From Stenotrophomonas mori (GTDB taxonomy: Bacteria > Pseudomonadota > Gammaproteobacteria > Xanthomonadales > Xanthomonadaceae): a stretch of DNA of 64,000 nt. The notes below the pieces were generated by a model. It ran no database searches and was not told the origin of the DNA. It worked only from the letters and a program-made list of their open reading frames with translations. A program made the translations under genes and the position numbers. Position 1 is the first letter of the stretch. Each line of letters opens with the position of its first letter. The stretch is from positions 124,001 to 188,000 of the forward strand of contig NZ_JAIKTS010000002.1 in assembly GCF_023556335.1 (NCBI RefSeq), given 5' to 3'. Below are positions 8,170 through 16,293 of this stretch, one piece after another.

Positions 8170-9186
8170 TTACCAGACCACCTCGGCCATGGTGCAGTTC
8201 AGGCCCGAACCGATCCCCATAAGTGCGACGCGGTCGCCCTTCTTGAGCTTGCCCAGCTGGCGCAGCTTGCTCAGCACGATCGGCACCGAGGCCGGGCCGA
8301 CGTTGCCGTGCTCGCCGAAGATGGTCATCACCTTCTTCGGGTCGATGCCGAAGGCCTTGATGAAGGCATTGGTGTGCGGCTGGCTGACCTGGTGGATGAC
8401 GAACTGGTCGATCTCGTCCACCGCCCAGCCCAGCGCGATGCGCGTGGCTTCAAAGGTCTTGGTGGCCAGCTTGATGCCTTCGATCAGCAGCAGGCGGGTG
8501 TCGGTGACCATGCGGTCCAGGTTGCCCACGCACAGCTTGTTCCACTGGTTGGCCGCGCGGGTCACGCCCCCCTTGTAGCGCGGCGCGTCGGGCACCAGCT
8601 CGGCGCGGGCCAGCACCATGGCGGCGGCGCCGGAACCGGTGGTCAGCGCGGCGAACTCGTCGCGCAGCTGCTGGGCGGTGACGTCCGGCGCGCTCATCCG
8701 CTCCAGGGTCTTTTCGTAGACCAGATTGGAGCTCTCGCCGTCGACGATCAGCGCATAGTCGATGTCGCCGCGCTCGATCATGCGCGCGGCCACGTCCATG
8801 CCGTTGATGAAGGCCAGGCAGGCGTTGGCGATGTCGAAGGTGACGCAGTCCTCGCCGATGCCCAGGTTGCCCGAGACGATGGAGGCGGTGGACGGCTCCA
8901 GGTAGTCGCGGCTGACCGAGGTGTTGACCAGCAGGCCGATGCGGTCGGCGCCGACACCGGCGTCTTCCAGTGCCTTGCGGCCGGCCAGGGTGGCGGCGTC
9001 CGAGGCCTGGGTGCCCTGGTCCCACAAGCGGCGCGCGTGGATGCCGGCGACGTCGCCCAGCATGTCGGCACGGATGCCCAGACGATCCAGCGTCGGCTGC
9101 AGCCGCTCGTTGATTTCCTTGGAGGTCAGGGTATGCGGCGCGTCGACATGCGCCAGTCCCGCGATCGAGACATTCTGGAAGGGCAT
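8170..9186 (-). CDS. oleA: OleA, thiolase-fold acyl-CoA condensing enzyme
   Basis: 338 residues, the usual OleA length. It carries out the head-to-head, non-decarboxylative Claisen condensation of two fatty acyl-CoAs to a 2-alkyl-3-ketoacyl product. The catalytic Cys123 is in NACLAF and the essential Glu97 in DYLEPST; these match Cys143 and Glu117 of the Xanthomonas campestris enzyme if that numbering includes a 20-residue tag. Downstream HQVSQPH and GEHGNVG carry the His and Asn of the thiolase site. The start at 9186 (MPFQNVSIAG) matches the family; an upstream in-frame start at 9390 adds 68 residues unlike OleA. A 12-bp hairpin terminator follows. Confidence 0.96.
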   Translation of the reverse strand: MPFQNVSIAGLAHVDAPHTLTSKEINERLQPTLDRLGIRADMLGDVAGIHARRLWDQGTQASDAATLAGRKALEDAGVGADRIGLLVNTSVSRDYLEPSTASIVSGNLGIGEDCVTFDIANACLAFINGMDVAARMIERGDIDYALIVDGESSNLVYEKTLERMSAPDVTAQQLRDEFAALTTGSGAAAMVLARAELVPDAPRYKGGVTRAANQWNKLCVGNLDRMVTDTRLLLIEGIKLATKTFEATRIALGWAVDEIDQFVIHQVSQPHTNAFIKAFGIDPKKVMTIFGEHGNVGPASVPIVLSKLRQLGKLKKGDRVALMGIGSGLNCTMAEVVW

Positions 9187-9220
9187 CGGAAGGCGCCAGG
9201 ACTCAGGCGGAGGGGGCGCC

Positions 9221-9226
9221 ATTCTA
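9221..9226 (-). promoter_or_regulatory. possible -10 element for oleA
   Basis: On the minus strand this reads TAGAAT, five of six matches to TATAAT, and lies about 35 bases upstream of the oleA ATG. No good -35 box is seen at the right distance, so the call is tentative. Confidence 0.35.
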
Positions 9227-9414
9227 GCGGCTGCCTGCCCTTGACGCATCTTTAACGGTTTGCTGCCGGTGCGTATGGAGCGCGGGCCGGTGCGCGGCCC
9301 TGGAAACGCCCGCCGGCCGGCGCTCTCCGGGCGCCGGCGGGAACCCTCGGTGTCCGGGCGCGGCGGCACGTGCGGCCGGCCGCACGGCACCCGGGGATTA
9401 TCCGCGCGCCGGCG

Positions 9415-9726
9415 TCAGGGGCACTGCCAGGCGCTGAACCGCTGGCTGCCGTCGGCCGGGCGGCCCAGTGCCTGGACGGCGTTGGCGCCGGCACTGGGGG
9501 CCTCGTTGCGCGCCAGGGTTTCCAGCTCTTCCTGCACCCGCAGCGGGTTGCGGTTGTAGAACGCCACCTTGCTCTTGACCGAGACCACGATCTCGCCCTT
9601 GCCCACGCAGCCCGGCACCACCGGGCCGGCCGGCAGCACCCGCACCGCCTTGCCGCCTTTCTCGATCGGCACCCAGGTGCAGGCGGCGGTGCCGACAATC
9701 AGGGCGGACAGGATCAAAACACGCAT
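9415..9726 (-). CDS. small DUF4156-like lipoprotein
   Basis: 103 residues. A short signal peptide ends in a lipobox, VGTAAC, with Cys16 as the lipidated residue. The rest (TWVPIEKGG, VPGCVGKGE, then a stretch rich in Val/Lys and an Ala/Asn-rich C-terminal part with NEAPSAGANAVQ) resembles DUF4156/RcsF-like small envelope lipoproteins, with two further cysteines. The function is unknown. It lies downstream of the M16 peptidase gene on the same strand, but a strong hairpin separates the two. Confidence 0.75.
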   Translation of the reverse strand: MRVLILSALIVGTAACTWVPIEKGGKAVRVLPAGPVVPGCVGKGEIVVSVKSKVAFYNRNPLRVQEELETLARNEAPSAGANAVQALGRPADGSQRFSAWQCP

Positions 9727-9786
9727 GGGCAGGTCCTTGTGGAGATCGGAACGGATTGTGCCGCGTCCGGATGAATCCGTCATGAT

Positions 9787-9818
9787 CCGCGGCCCGCCCC
9801 GGAACGGGCGGGCCGCGG
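9787..9818 (-). terminator. hairpin after the M16 peptidase gene
   Basis: Perfect 13-base-pair stem, CCGCGGCCCGCCC with GGGCGGGCCGCGG around a CGGAAC loop, 11 bases past the peptidase stop. There is no T-run, so it may act only as a weak intrinsic terminator or an RNA-stabilising 3' end. Confidence 0.6.
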
Positions 9819-9828
9819 CGCCGGAGCG

Positions 9829-12678
9829 TCAGCGGGAGGCCGGCAGCGGGTTGCCGTCGCTGTCGATCACGCTCACCTCGCCCAGCTCCAGCGCGCGCAC
9901 CGGCGCCTCGATCTGCTTGAGGTCGCCGACCACCACCCAGGTCAGCGTCGCCGGATCCAGGGTCGCCGCCGCCTCGGCCACCTGCGCCGGCGTGATCGCC
10001 TCGATCTCGGCCTTGCGCAGGAACACGTAGTCGTCCGGACGCTGGTAGCGGACGATGCCGCCGATGGCGTTCATGACCGCGGCGGCGGTCTCGTAGGCCC
10101 CGGGCAGGCTCAGCGTCTGGATGTTGCGGATGCGCGCGACTTCCTCGGACGTCGGCGGACGCTGGCCGCCTGCGAACTGGCTGATCTCGGCGTGCATCTC
10201 CCGCAGCGCCTCGGCGGTCTTGTCGATCTGCACCGGCGCGATCGCCATCCACGGCCGCTGCCCGAGCGCACCGCTGGCGCTGGAGCGTGCCCCGTAGGAC
10301 CAGTGCTTGTCCTCGCGCAGGTTCATGTTCAACCGCGACGTGAAGTCGCCGCCGAGCACGCCGTTGGCGATGTCGAAGCGGGTCGCCCCCGGGTCCATGG
10401 TCGAGGGCACCACCTCGCCGGCGAACAGGTTGGCCTGCACCGCGCCGGGCTGGTCGATCAGGTAGACCCGGGCCTTGTCCGGACGCGCCACCGGTGCGGG
10501 TACCTGCAGCTGCGGTGCCGGCCCCTGGCCCTTCCAGTCGCCGAGGCGGCGCTCGAGCAGCGGCACGATCTCCTTCAGGGTGGTGTCGCCGACCACGATC
10601 AGGGTGGCGTTCTCCGGGCGCACCCAGTCGCGGTGGAACGCCAGCAGGTCGTCGCGGCCCAGCGCCTGGATGGCGGCCTCGTCGCCACTGCCGGTGAACG
10701 GGATCGCGTAGGGGTGGCCCTTGCCGTACAGCAGCGGCGGCAGCACCCGCATCGCCACCGCGCTGGGATGCACCTTCTCCTGCTGGATGCCGGCGATCCA
10801 GGTGGCCTTGATGCGGTCGATCTCGCTCTGGTCGAAGCGCGGCGCGCGCAGCACGTCGGCATACAGCGCCAGCGACGGCGCCAGGTTCTCCTTCAGCGCC
10901 GACAGGTAGACATTGGCGCCGTCCAGCGAAGCGCCGGCGCCGATGCGCGCGCCCAGTGCATCGGCGGCATCGGCGAAGGCCAGCGAACCGAGCTCGCCGG
11001 CGCCTTCGTCGAGCAGCCCCATGGTGAAGTTCGCGGTGCCCGGCTTGCGCCCCTGGTCGGCGGTGAAGCCGCCGGGGAACTCATAGCTGAACTGCACCAC
11101 CGGGATGTCGTGGCGCTCGGCCAGGACCACCCGGGTGCCATTGCTCAGCGTGGCGCGCTGCAGGCGCGGGAATGCCAGTTCCGGGAACGACGCGGTCCGC
11201 GGCACGCCGGCGCTGCGGTCCACCGGCGAGGCCTGCACCCGGTACTTCGGGTCGACCGCCGGCACCGTGAACGGCGCCGGCGTGCCCGAGGGCAGTTCCT
11301 CCAGCGCCACGCGCTCGCCCGGCTCGACCACCAGGGTGTGGTCGCCCACGCCCAGCCATTTGCCGGCGACCGTGCCGAGGTCGCCGGCGCTGGCGTTCTG
11401 GATGGTGGCCAGCGAGGTCCGGAAGCAGCCCGGGTCGCCTTCGTAGACGGCGCATTCGGCCAGCGCGTCGGCCTTGCCGCCGAAGCCGCCGATGCGCTCG
11501 ATGCCGCGGATGAAGCCGGCACGGAACGCGGTCTTGGCGCGCGCCAGCTCATCGGCGCTGGGACCGTCGGCGATCAGCTTCTTCAGCTCCTCGTCGATGA
11601 CCGCCTCGACCCTGGCCGGGTCCACGCCCTGCTTGACCGTGGCCATGATCACGAAGTTCGAGCCCAGCTGCGACGGGCCGACCATGGTGCCGATGTTGTC
11701 CACCAGCTGGTCCTGGTGCAGCAGCCGCTGGTCCAGGCGCGAGGACTTGGCGCCGCCCAGCACCTGGGCGAAGAGCTGCAGCTGGTCGATGTCGGTGGTG
11801 CCGACCTCGGCGACGTTCCAGGCGCGGTAGATGCGCGCCTGCGGCACCTTGTCGGTCATCACCTCGCGGGTGGAGGCCGCCCGGCGGGCCACGTCCACCT
11901 TGGGCTGGGCCATGCTCGGCCCGGCCGGGATGTCGCCGAAGTAGCGGGCGACCTTCTCCCTGGCCGTGGCCACGTCGATGTCACCGGCCAGCACCAGCAC
12001 CGCGTTGTTGGGGCCGTACCAGGTGCGGAACCAGGTCTTCACGTCATCCAGCGAGGCGGCGTTGAGGTCGTTCATCGAGCCGATCACGCCGTGGTGGTAC
12101 GGGTGGCCGGCCGGGTACAGCGCGCGGGTCAGCTTGTCCCACACCTGGCCATAGGGCTGGTTCTCGCCCTGGCGCTTTTCGTTCTGCACCACGCCGCGCT
12201 GCTCGTCGAGCGCGGCCTGGTCGATCGCGCCGAGCAGGTGGCCCATGCGGTCCGACTCCATCCACAGCGCCATGTCCAGCGCGGTGGTGGGCACGTTCTG
12301 GAAGTAGTTGGTGCGGTCGGTATTGGTGGTGCCGTTCTGGTCGGTGGCACCGACCTGCTTGAAGGGCTCGAAGAACTCGCCGTGGTGGTTCTCGCTGCCC
12401 TGGAACATCAAGTGCTCGAACAGGTGCGCGAACCCGGTGCGGCCGGCCGGCTCGTCCTTGGCACCGACGTGGTACCAGATGTTGACCGCCACGATCGGCG
12501 CCTTGCGGTCGGTATGCACGACCACGCGCAGGCCGTTGGGCAGGGTGAATTCCTCGAAGGGGATGTCCACCGCGACCGGCGCCGGCGCCGCCGCGGCGGG
12601 CGGCAGCCCGGCGAAGCCGCCCAGGGCGGTGGCGAGGGCGACGCTGAGCAGGGCGCTGCGGGGTGTTGTCCGTTTCAT
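9829..12678 (-). CDS. periplasmic M16 (pitrilysin) zinc metallopeptidase
   Basis: 949 residues: a Sec signal peptide (about 1-32), an active M16 N-terminal half with the inverted zinc motif H85-LFE88-H89 in TGFAHLFEHLMF, and a second M16 half lacking the motif, as is normal for the fused two-lobe form. It should degrade peptides in the periplasm. The start at 12678 follows AAGGA at proper spacing. An in-frame upstream start at 12747 would bury the signal peptide and was rejected. The gene is divergent from the sigma-54 controlled secreted protein, with 350 bases between the starts. Confidence 0.92.
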   Translation of the reverse strand: MKRTTPRSALLSVALATALGGFAGLPPAAAAPAPVAVDIPFEEFTLPNGLRVVVHTDRKAPIVAVNIWYHVGAKDEPAGRTGFAHLFEHLMFQGSENHHGEFFEPFKQVGATDQNGTTNTDRTNYFQNVPTTALDMALWMESDRMGHLLGAIDQAALDEQRGVVQNEKRQGENQPYGQVWDKLTRALYPAGHPYHHGVIGSMNDLNAASLDDVKTWFRTWYGPNNAVLVLAGDIDVATAREKVARYFGDIPAGPSMAQPKVDVARRAASTREVMTDKVPQARIYRAWNVAEVGTTDIDQLQLFAQVLGGAKSSRLDQRLLHQDQLVDNIGTMVGPSQLGSNFVIMATVKQGVDPARVEAVIDEELKKLIADGPSADELARAKTAFRAGFIRGIERIGGFGGKADALAECAVYEGDPGCFRTSLATIQNASAGDLGTVAGKWLGVGDHTLVVEPGERVALEELPSGTPAPFTVPAVDPKYRVQASPVDRSAGVPRTASFPELAFPRLQRATLSNGTRVVLAERHDIPVVQFSYEFPGGFTADQGRKPGTANFTMGLLDEGAGELGSLAFADAADALGARIGAGASLDGANVYLSALKENLAPSLALYADVLRAPRFDQSEIDRIKATWIAGIQQEKVHPSAVAMRVLPPLLYGKGHPYAIPFTGSGDEAAIQALGRDDLLAFHRDWVRPENATLIVVGDTTLKEIVPLLERRLGDWKGQGPAPQLQVPAPVARPDKARVYLIDQPGAVQANLFAGEVVPSTMDPGATRFDIANGVLGGDFTSRLNMNLREDKHWSYGARSSASGALGQRPWMAIAPVQIDKTAEALREMHAEISQFAGGQRPPTSEEVARIRNIQTLSLPGAYETAAAVMNAIGGIVRYQRPDDYVFLRKAEIEAITPAQVAEAAATLDPATLTWVVVGDLKQIEAPVRALELGEVSVIDSDGNPLPASR

Positions 12679-12772
12679 TCCGCTTTCCTTGAGCAATGAG
12701 GTAGGCGCCGATCCTAACCGGACCGGCCTGTCGGCGGGATGCGCCACGGGTCACGGCCGGTGGCGCGCGGCC

Positions 12773-12792
12773 GCGCTGTCCGCGGACAGCGC
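12773..12792. promoter_or_regulatory. palindromic activator site 1
   Basis: Perfect 20-base palindrome GCGCTGTCCGCGGACAGCGC. It contains CTGTC and its complement GACAG, the half-site described for the sigma-54 activator PilR. It lies about 74 bases upstream of the -24 element at 12866, where enhancer-binding proteins usually bind. Confidence 0.6.
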
Positions 12793-12803
12793 CCGCCGGC
12801 ACC

Positions 12804-12826
12804 GGGTGTCCGGACAGCGGACACCC
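12804..12826. promoter_or_regulatory. palindromic activator site 2
   Basis: Inverted repeat GGGTGTCCG / CGGACACCC with a five-base spacer; the left part also holds a perfect ten-base palindrome TGTCCGGACA (12807-12816). It shares TGTCCG/CGGACA with the site at 12773-12792, and the two centres are about 30 bases apart, close to three helical turns. Confidence 0.6.
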
Positions 12827-12865
12827 TCACCTGCAGAAAACCCTTTCAAATCAATGCAATGGGAT

Positions 12866-12880
12866 TGGCACGCCTCCTGC
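12866..12880 (+). promoter_or_regulatory. sigma-54 (RpoN) -24/-12 promoter
   Basis: TGGCACGCCTCCTGC matches the consensus TGGCACGN4TTGC at every fixed position but one (C for the first T), with exact GG-to-GC spacing. Transcription would start near 12892, leaving a leader of about 135 bases before the ATG at 13029. An IHF-like sequence (AATCAATGCAATG, 12849-12861, one mismatch) sits just upstream. Confidence 0.8.
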
Positions 12881-13028
12881 TTGACGCTACGCACCGCCAC
12901 GCAGGATCCACCGAATGATGACTACAGGCTGAACAAAAAGCCAGGGAAGAGGAAAAAGCTTGCCTCCCCAGAACTGGTGTACTACATTACTACCACACCA
13001 CTTATCAAAAACACTAAACAGGACCGCC

Positions 13029-13424
13029 ATGAACACCACCGCCCTCGCCCTTGCTTTCGCCCTTGCCGCCGGGTTCTCCGCCACCGCCCAGGCCGGTGAC
13101 ATCCCCACCCTGGAGACCGTGCAGGTACGTCCGGCCGCCGACCAGCTGGCCCAGGCCGCGCGCGAACGCGGCAGCACGATCCCCACGCTCTCCTCGGTGC
13201 AGGTGCGGCCCAGCGCCGGCCAGATCATGGAGCTGGCCGCTGAGAAGGCCACCGCCCGGCTGGCGGCGCATACGCCGGTCGCGCTCGGTGCCAGCATCGG
13301 CCAGTGGATCGTTTCGCTGCCGGCCATCACCGTGCATCCGGATGCACAGCAGGTGCAGGCGCTGGCCGCGGAGCTGGCCGCCAGCCGGTTGTCGCGGATC
13401 GCCGACGAGACCCTCGCGCAGTGA
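13029..13424 (+). CDS. small secreted protein with internal repeats, function unknown
   Basis: 131 residues with a clear Sec signal peptide (1-22, cleavage after AQA). The mature part contains a repeated element: IPTLETVQVRPAADQLAQAA (25-44), IPTLSSVQVRPSAGQIMELA (51-70) and a weaker third copy, LPAITVHPDAQQVQALAAEL (97-116), each a short strand followed by an amphipathic helix. I recognise no family. The ribosome binding site AGGA precedes the ATG. A sigma-54 promoter and two palindromes upstream suggest control by an enhancer-binding protein. It is not a type IV prepilin: there is no prepilin cleavage motif. Confidence 0.8.
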   Translation: MNTTALALAFALAAGFSATAQAGDIPTLETVQVRPAADQLAQAARERGSTIPTLSSVQVRPSAGQIMELAAEKATARLAAHTPVALGASIGQWIVSLPAITVHPDAQQVQALAAELAASRLSRIADETLAQ

Positions 13425-13526
13425 GCCATCGCCGCCATCCGTCCGTGTCGTCTCCCGCCCGCGGGCGCCCCGCGCCGGCCCACTCCGCACGGCCCTAGGG
13501 CGGCGGCCACGGCGTACACTCCGCCG

Positions 13527-14006
13527 ATGACCGCCGCCCCCGTTTTCCACGTCCTGCTCTATCAGCCGGAGATCCCGCCCAACACCGGCAACGTGATCCG
13601 CCTCTGCGCCAACACCGGCGCACGGCTGCACCTGGTGGAACCGCTGGGCTTCAGCCTGGACGACAAGCAGCTCAAGCGCGCCGGCCTGGACTACCACGAG
13701 TACGCGCGCATGCAGGTCCATCCGGACCTGGACACCGCACTGGCGCGCATCGCGCCCCGCCGGCTGTTCGCCCTGAGCACCCGCGCCAGCATCCGCTACG
13801 ACACAGTGCAGTTCGCCGATGGCGACGCCTTCCTGTTCGGCCCGGAAACCCGCGGCCTGCCGCAGGACCTGCTCGATGCCCTGCCCGCCGGCCAGCGCCT
13901 GCGGCTGCCGATGCAGCCGCACAATCGCAGCCTCAACCTGTCCAACGCGGTGGCCGTACTGGTGTTCGAGGCCTGGCGCCAACACGGCTTTCCCGGCGCC
14001 GGCTGA
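13527..14006 (+). CDS. trmL: tRNA (cytidine/uridine-34 2'-O)-methyltransferase TrmL
   Basis: 159-residue SPOUT methyltransferase. It opens with HVLLYQPEIPPNTGNVIRLC, the TrmL/YibK signature, and ends with the knot region FGPETRGLP and the MQPHNRSLNLSNAVAVLVFE motif that binds S-adenosylmethionine. It methylates the wobble ribose of tRNA-Leu isoacceptors in the cytoplasm. The length is normal. The gene converges on the CoA-transferase gene with only 14 bases between the stops. Confidence 0.95.
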   Translation: MTAAPVFHVLLYQPEIPPNTGNVIRLCANTGARLHLVEPLGFSLDDKQLKRAGLDYHEYARMQVHPDLDTALARIAPRRLFALSTRASIRYDTVQFADGDAFLFGPETRGLPQDLLDALPAGQRLRLPMQPHNRSLNLSNAVAVLVFEAWRQHGFPGAG

Positions 14007-14020
14007 GCCCGCGCCCGCAC

Positions 14021-15256
14021 CTACCCGCCGGCCGCCTCCACCACGCCCAGGCGCTGCAGCGCCTGCAACCGCTCCGCGTCCAGTCCAAGCAGCCCGCCGA
14101 GCACCTGGCAGGTGTGCTGCCCGCGGAGTGGCGCCGCGTCGCCGTAGCGCAGCGGAGTGGCCGAGAACCGCAGCGGGTTGCGCACCATCGCCACCTGCGC
14201 GCCGCTGGCGTGCGGAAGCGTGATGCGCAGTCCGCGGGCCTGCACCTGCGGGTCCTGGAACACCTGGTCGATGCGGTTGACCGGACTGGCCGGCACGCCG
14301 GCGCGCTCCAGCCGCGCCAGCCATTCCGCGGCCGGCCGCGCGCGCAGGCTCCGCTGCAGCAGCGGCACCAGCACGCCGCGCTGCGCCACGCGGCCGGCGT
14401 TGGTCGCGTAGCGGGGGTCCGACGCCAGCCCGGGCTCCCCGAGCACCTCGCAGAAACGCGCGAACTGCGCGTCGTTGCCGACCGCCAACATGAAATGGCC
14501 GTCGGCCGCCGGCATCACCTGGTAGGGAACGATGCTCGGGTGCGCGCTGCCCTGGCGCTCCGGCACCACGCCGCCGACCAGCCAGTTCGAGGCCTGGTTG
14601 GCGAGCCAGGCCACCTGGGTGTCGAGCAGCGCCAGATCGATCTGCTGCCCGCTGCCGGTGCGTTCGGCATGGCGCAGCGCGGCCAGGATCGCGGTGGCCG
14701 CGTACATCCCGGTCATCAGGTCGGTGGCGGCCACGCCCACCTTCTGCGGCCCGCCGCCGGGCGCACCGTCGGCTTCGCCGGTGACGCTCATCAAGCCGCC
14801 CATGGCCTGGATGGCGGCGTCGTAACCGGCGCGCTGCGCATAGGGCCCGTCCTGGCCGAAGCCGGTGATCGAGCAGTACACCAGGCTCGGGTTGAGCGCC
14901 TGCAGGCTGGCGAAATCCAGCCCGTACTTCGCCAGGCCGCCGACCTTGTAGTTCTCGACCAGCACCTGGCTGCGCTCGGCCAGCGCGCGGACCAGCGCCT
15001 GGCCCTCGGGCCGGGTGAAATCGATGGCGACCGACTGCTTGCCGCGGTTGGCGCACAGGTAGTAGGCCGACTCGGTGGTGTCGCCGCCGTCGGCATCGGC
15101 CAGGAACGGCGGCCCCCAGCCACGGGTGTCGTCGCCAATTCCGGGACGTTCGACCTTGATGACCTCGGCGCCGAAATCGGCCAGCACCTGGGTGGCCCAC
15201 GGCCCGGCCAGGATGCGCGACAGGTCGAGCACGCGGATACCTTCGAGCAGTTTCAT
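14021..15256 (-). CDS. family III (CaiB/BaiF) CoA-transferase, probably succinyl-CoA:glutarate CoA-transferase
   Basis: 411 residues. It opens with LLEGIRVLDLSRILAGPWATQ, typical of family III CoA-transferases, and has the catalytic aspartate at Asp179 in ATDLMTG. These enzymes pass CoA between carboxylic acids through an aspartyl anhydride. Glutarate is proposed as acceptor because glutaryl-CoA dehydrogenase lies about 1 kb upstream on the same strand; this pairing is common in proteobacteria and mirrors human SUGCT/GCDH. The start at 15256 begins the conserved region; an extra 25 in-frame codons upstream look non-coding. Confidence 0.85.
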   Translation of the reverse strand: MKLLEGIRVLDLSRILAGPWATQVLADFGAEVIKVERPGIGDDTRGWGPPFLADADGGDTTESAYYLCANRGKQSVAIDFTRPEGQALVRALAERSQVLVENYKVGGLAKYGLDFASLQALNPSLVYCSITGFGQDGPYAQRAGYDAAIQAMGGLMSVTGEADGAPGGGPQKVGVAATDLMTGMYAATAILAALRHAERTGSGQQIDLALLDTQVAWLANQASNWLVGGVVPERQGSAHPSIVPYQVMPAADGHFMLAVGNDAQFARFCEVLGEPGLASDPRYATNAGRVAQRGVLVPLLQRSLRARPAAEWLARLERAGVPASPVNRIDQVFQDPQVQARGLRITLPHASGAQVAMVRNPLRFSATPLRYGDAAPLRGQHTCQVLGGLLGLDAERLQALQRLGVVEAAGG

Positions 15257-15370
15257 CCGATCACCACGCACCACCTCCGGGAAGCAGGCAGGTTGCCATG
15301 CCGAAACGCCCGGCAACACCGCCACGCCCAACCGCGGCCCATGGCCCCGCCCGGCACGGCCTGCCCACGC

Positions 15371-16228
15371 TCAGTCGTCTTCTTCCGCCGCCTCGCGCCC
15401 CTGCTGGCGGATGAGGGCTTCCTCGCGGGCGTCGTTGATGGCCTCGCGGACGCCGTCCAGGTCGACCGCGCGCAGGTCCGGGGTGAATTTTCCGCTCAGC
15501 ACGCTGTCCGGCTGCAGGTCGCCCGCCTGGAACCGTTCCCACATCTCCTCGCCATACCAGGTCTCGAACAGCTCCGGCGCCGAGCGCCCGAGCCAGGCGG
15601 TGAGGTTGTTGACGTCGCGCAGCAGCATGGCCCGCGCGGCGTTGTTGCCGCCGGCGCTGACCACCTGCGGGAAATCGATGACCACCGGGCCATCCGGGCC
15701 AACCAGCACGTTGTAGGGCGACAGATCGCCATGGACCAGCCCGCAGCACAGCATCAGCTTGACCTGCTGCACCAGCACCGCGTGGAACCGCCGGGCCTGC
15801 GCGGCATCGAGTTCGACCTCGCCCAGCCGCGCGGCGCTGTAGCCCTCGGCGTCGGTGACCAGCTCCATCACCAGCACGCCGTGGAAATAGCCGAACGGCT
15901 CCGGCACGCGCACGCCGGCTCCGCGCAGCTGGTACAGCGCGTCCACCTCGGTGTTCTTCCAGGCCGCTTCCTGCTGCCGGCGGCCGTACTTGCTGGCCTT
16001 GCCGATGGCGCGCGCCTCGCGCGAGCCGCGCACCTTGCGTCCTTCCTGGTACTGCACCCGCTGCTGGAAGCTGCGCTGGGCCATGTCCTTGTAGACCTTG
16101 GCGCAACGGATCTCATCGCCGCTGCGCACGACGTAGACCGCCGCTTCCTTGCCGCTCTTGAGCGGGCGCAGCACCTCGTCGATGACGCCGTCGTCGATCA
16201 GCGCCTGCAGTTGTGGAGGTGTCTTCAT
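15371..16228 (-). CDS. RIO-type serine protein kinase
   Basis: 285 residues of the RIO1/RIO family. The ATP loop region is SGKEAAVY (25-32) with the invariant lysine in CAKVYK (Lys44), the catalytic loop HGDLSPYN and the metal-binding Asp in VVIDFPQ. RIO kinases have a short hinge and lack the usual substrate loop; bacterial members have no settled target. The acidic C-terminal tail (EEDD) follows a helical segment. The gene sits between gcdH and the CoA-transferase on the same strand, but a terminator isolates it from gcdH, so it likely has its own promoter. Confidence 0.9.
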   Translation of the reverse strand: MKTPPQLQALIDDGVIDEVLRPLKSGKEAAVYVVRSGDEIRCAKVYKDMAQRSFQQRVQYQEGRKVRGSREARAIGKASKYGRRQQEAAWKNTEVDALYQLRGAGVRVPEPFGYFHGVLVMELVTDAEGYSAARLGEVELDAAQARRFHAVLVQQVKLMLCCGLVHGDLSPYNVLVGPDGPVVIDFPQVVSAGGNNAARAMLLRDVNNLTAWLGRSAPELFETWYGEEMWERFQAGDLQPDSVLSGKFTPDLRAVDLDGVREAINDAREEALIRQQGREAAEEDD

Positions 16229-16241
16229 GTCCAGCCATGCG

Positions 16242-16273
16242 AAAAGCGGCCCGCATGATCGCATGCGGGCCGC
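16242..16273 (-). terminator. intrinsic terminator after gcdH
   Basis: Twelve-base-pair stem, GCGGCCCGCATG with CATGCGGGCCGC around an ATCG loop, preceded by AAAA on the plus strand, which reads as TTTT after the stem on the minus strand. It ends gcdH transcription 20 bases past its stop. Confidence 0.85.
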
Positions 16274-16293
16274 CAGGCACCCGGAAGACGCAT

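Noticed and set aside
10192..12699. An 835-codon plus-strand open frame
   Set aside because: Antisense of the M16 peptidase; histidine/arginine/glycine-rich with no domain.
13029..13424. Type IV pilin, suggested by the sigma-54/PilR-like control region
   Set aside because: The N-terminus is a standard Sec signal peptide without the prepilin G/FTLxE cleavage motif or the long hydrophobic pilin helix.
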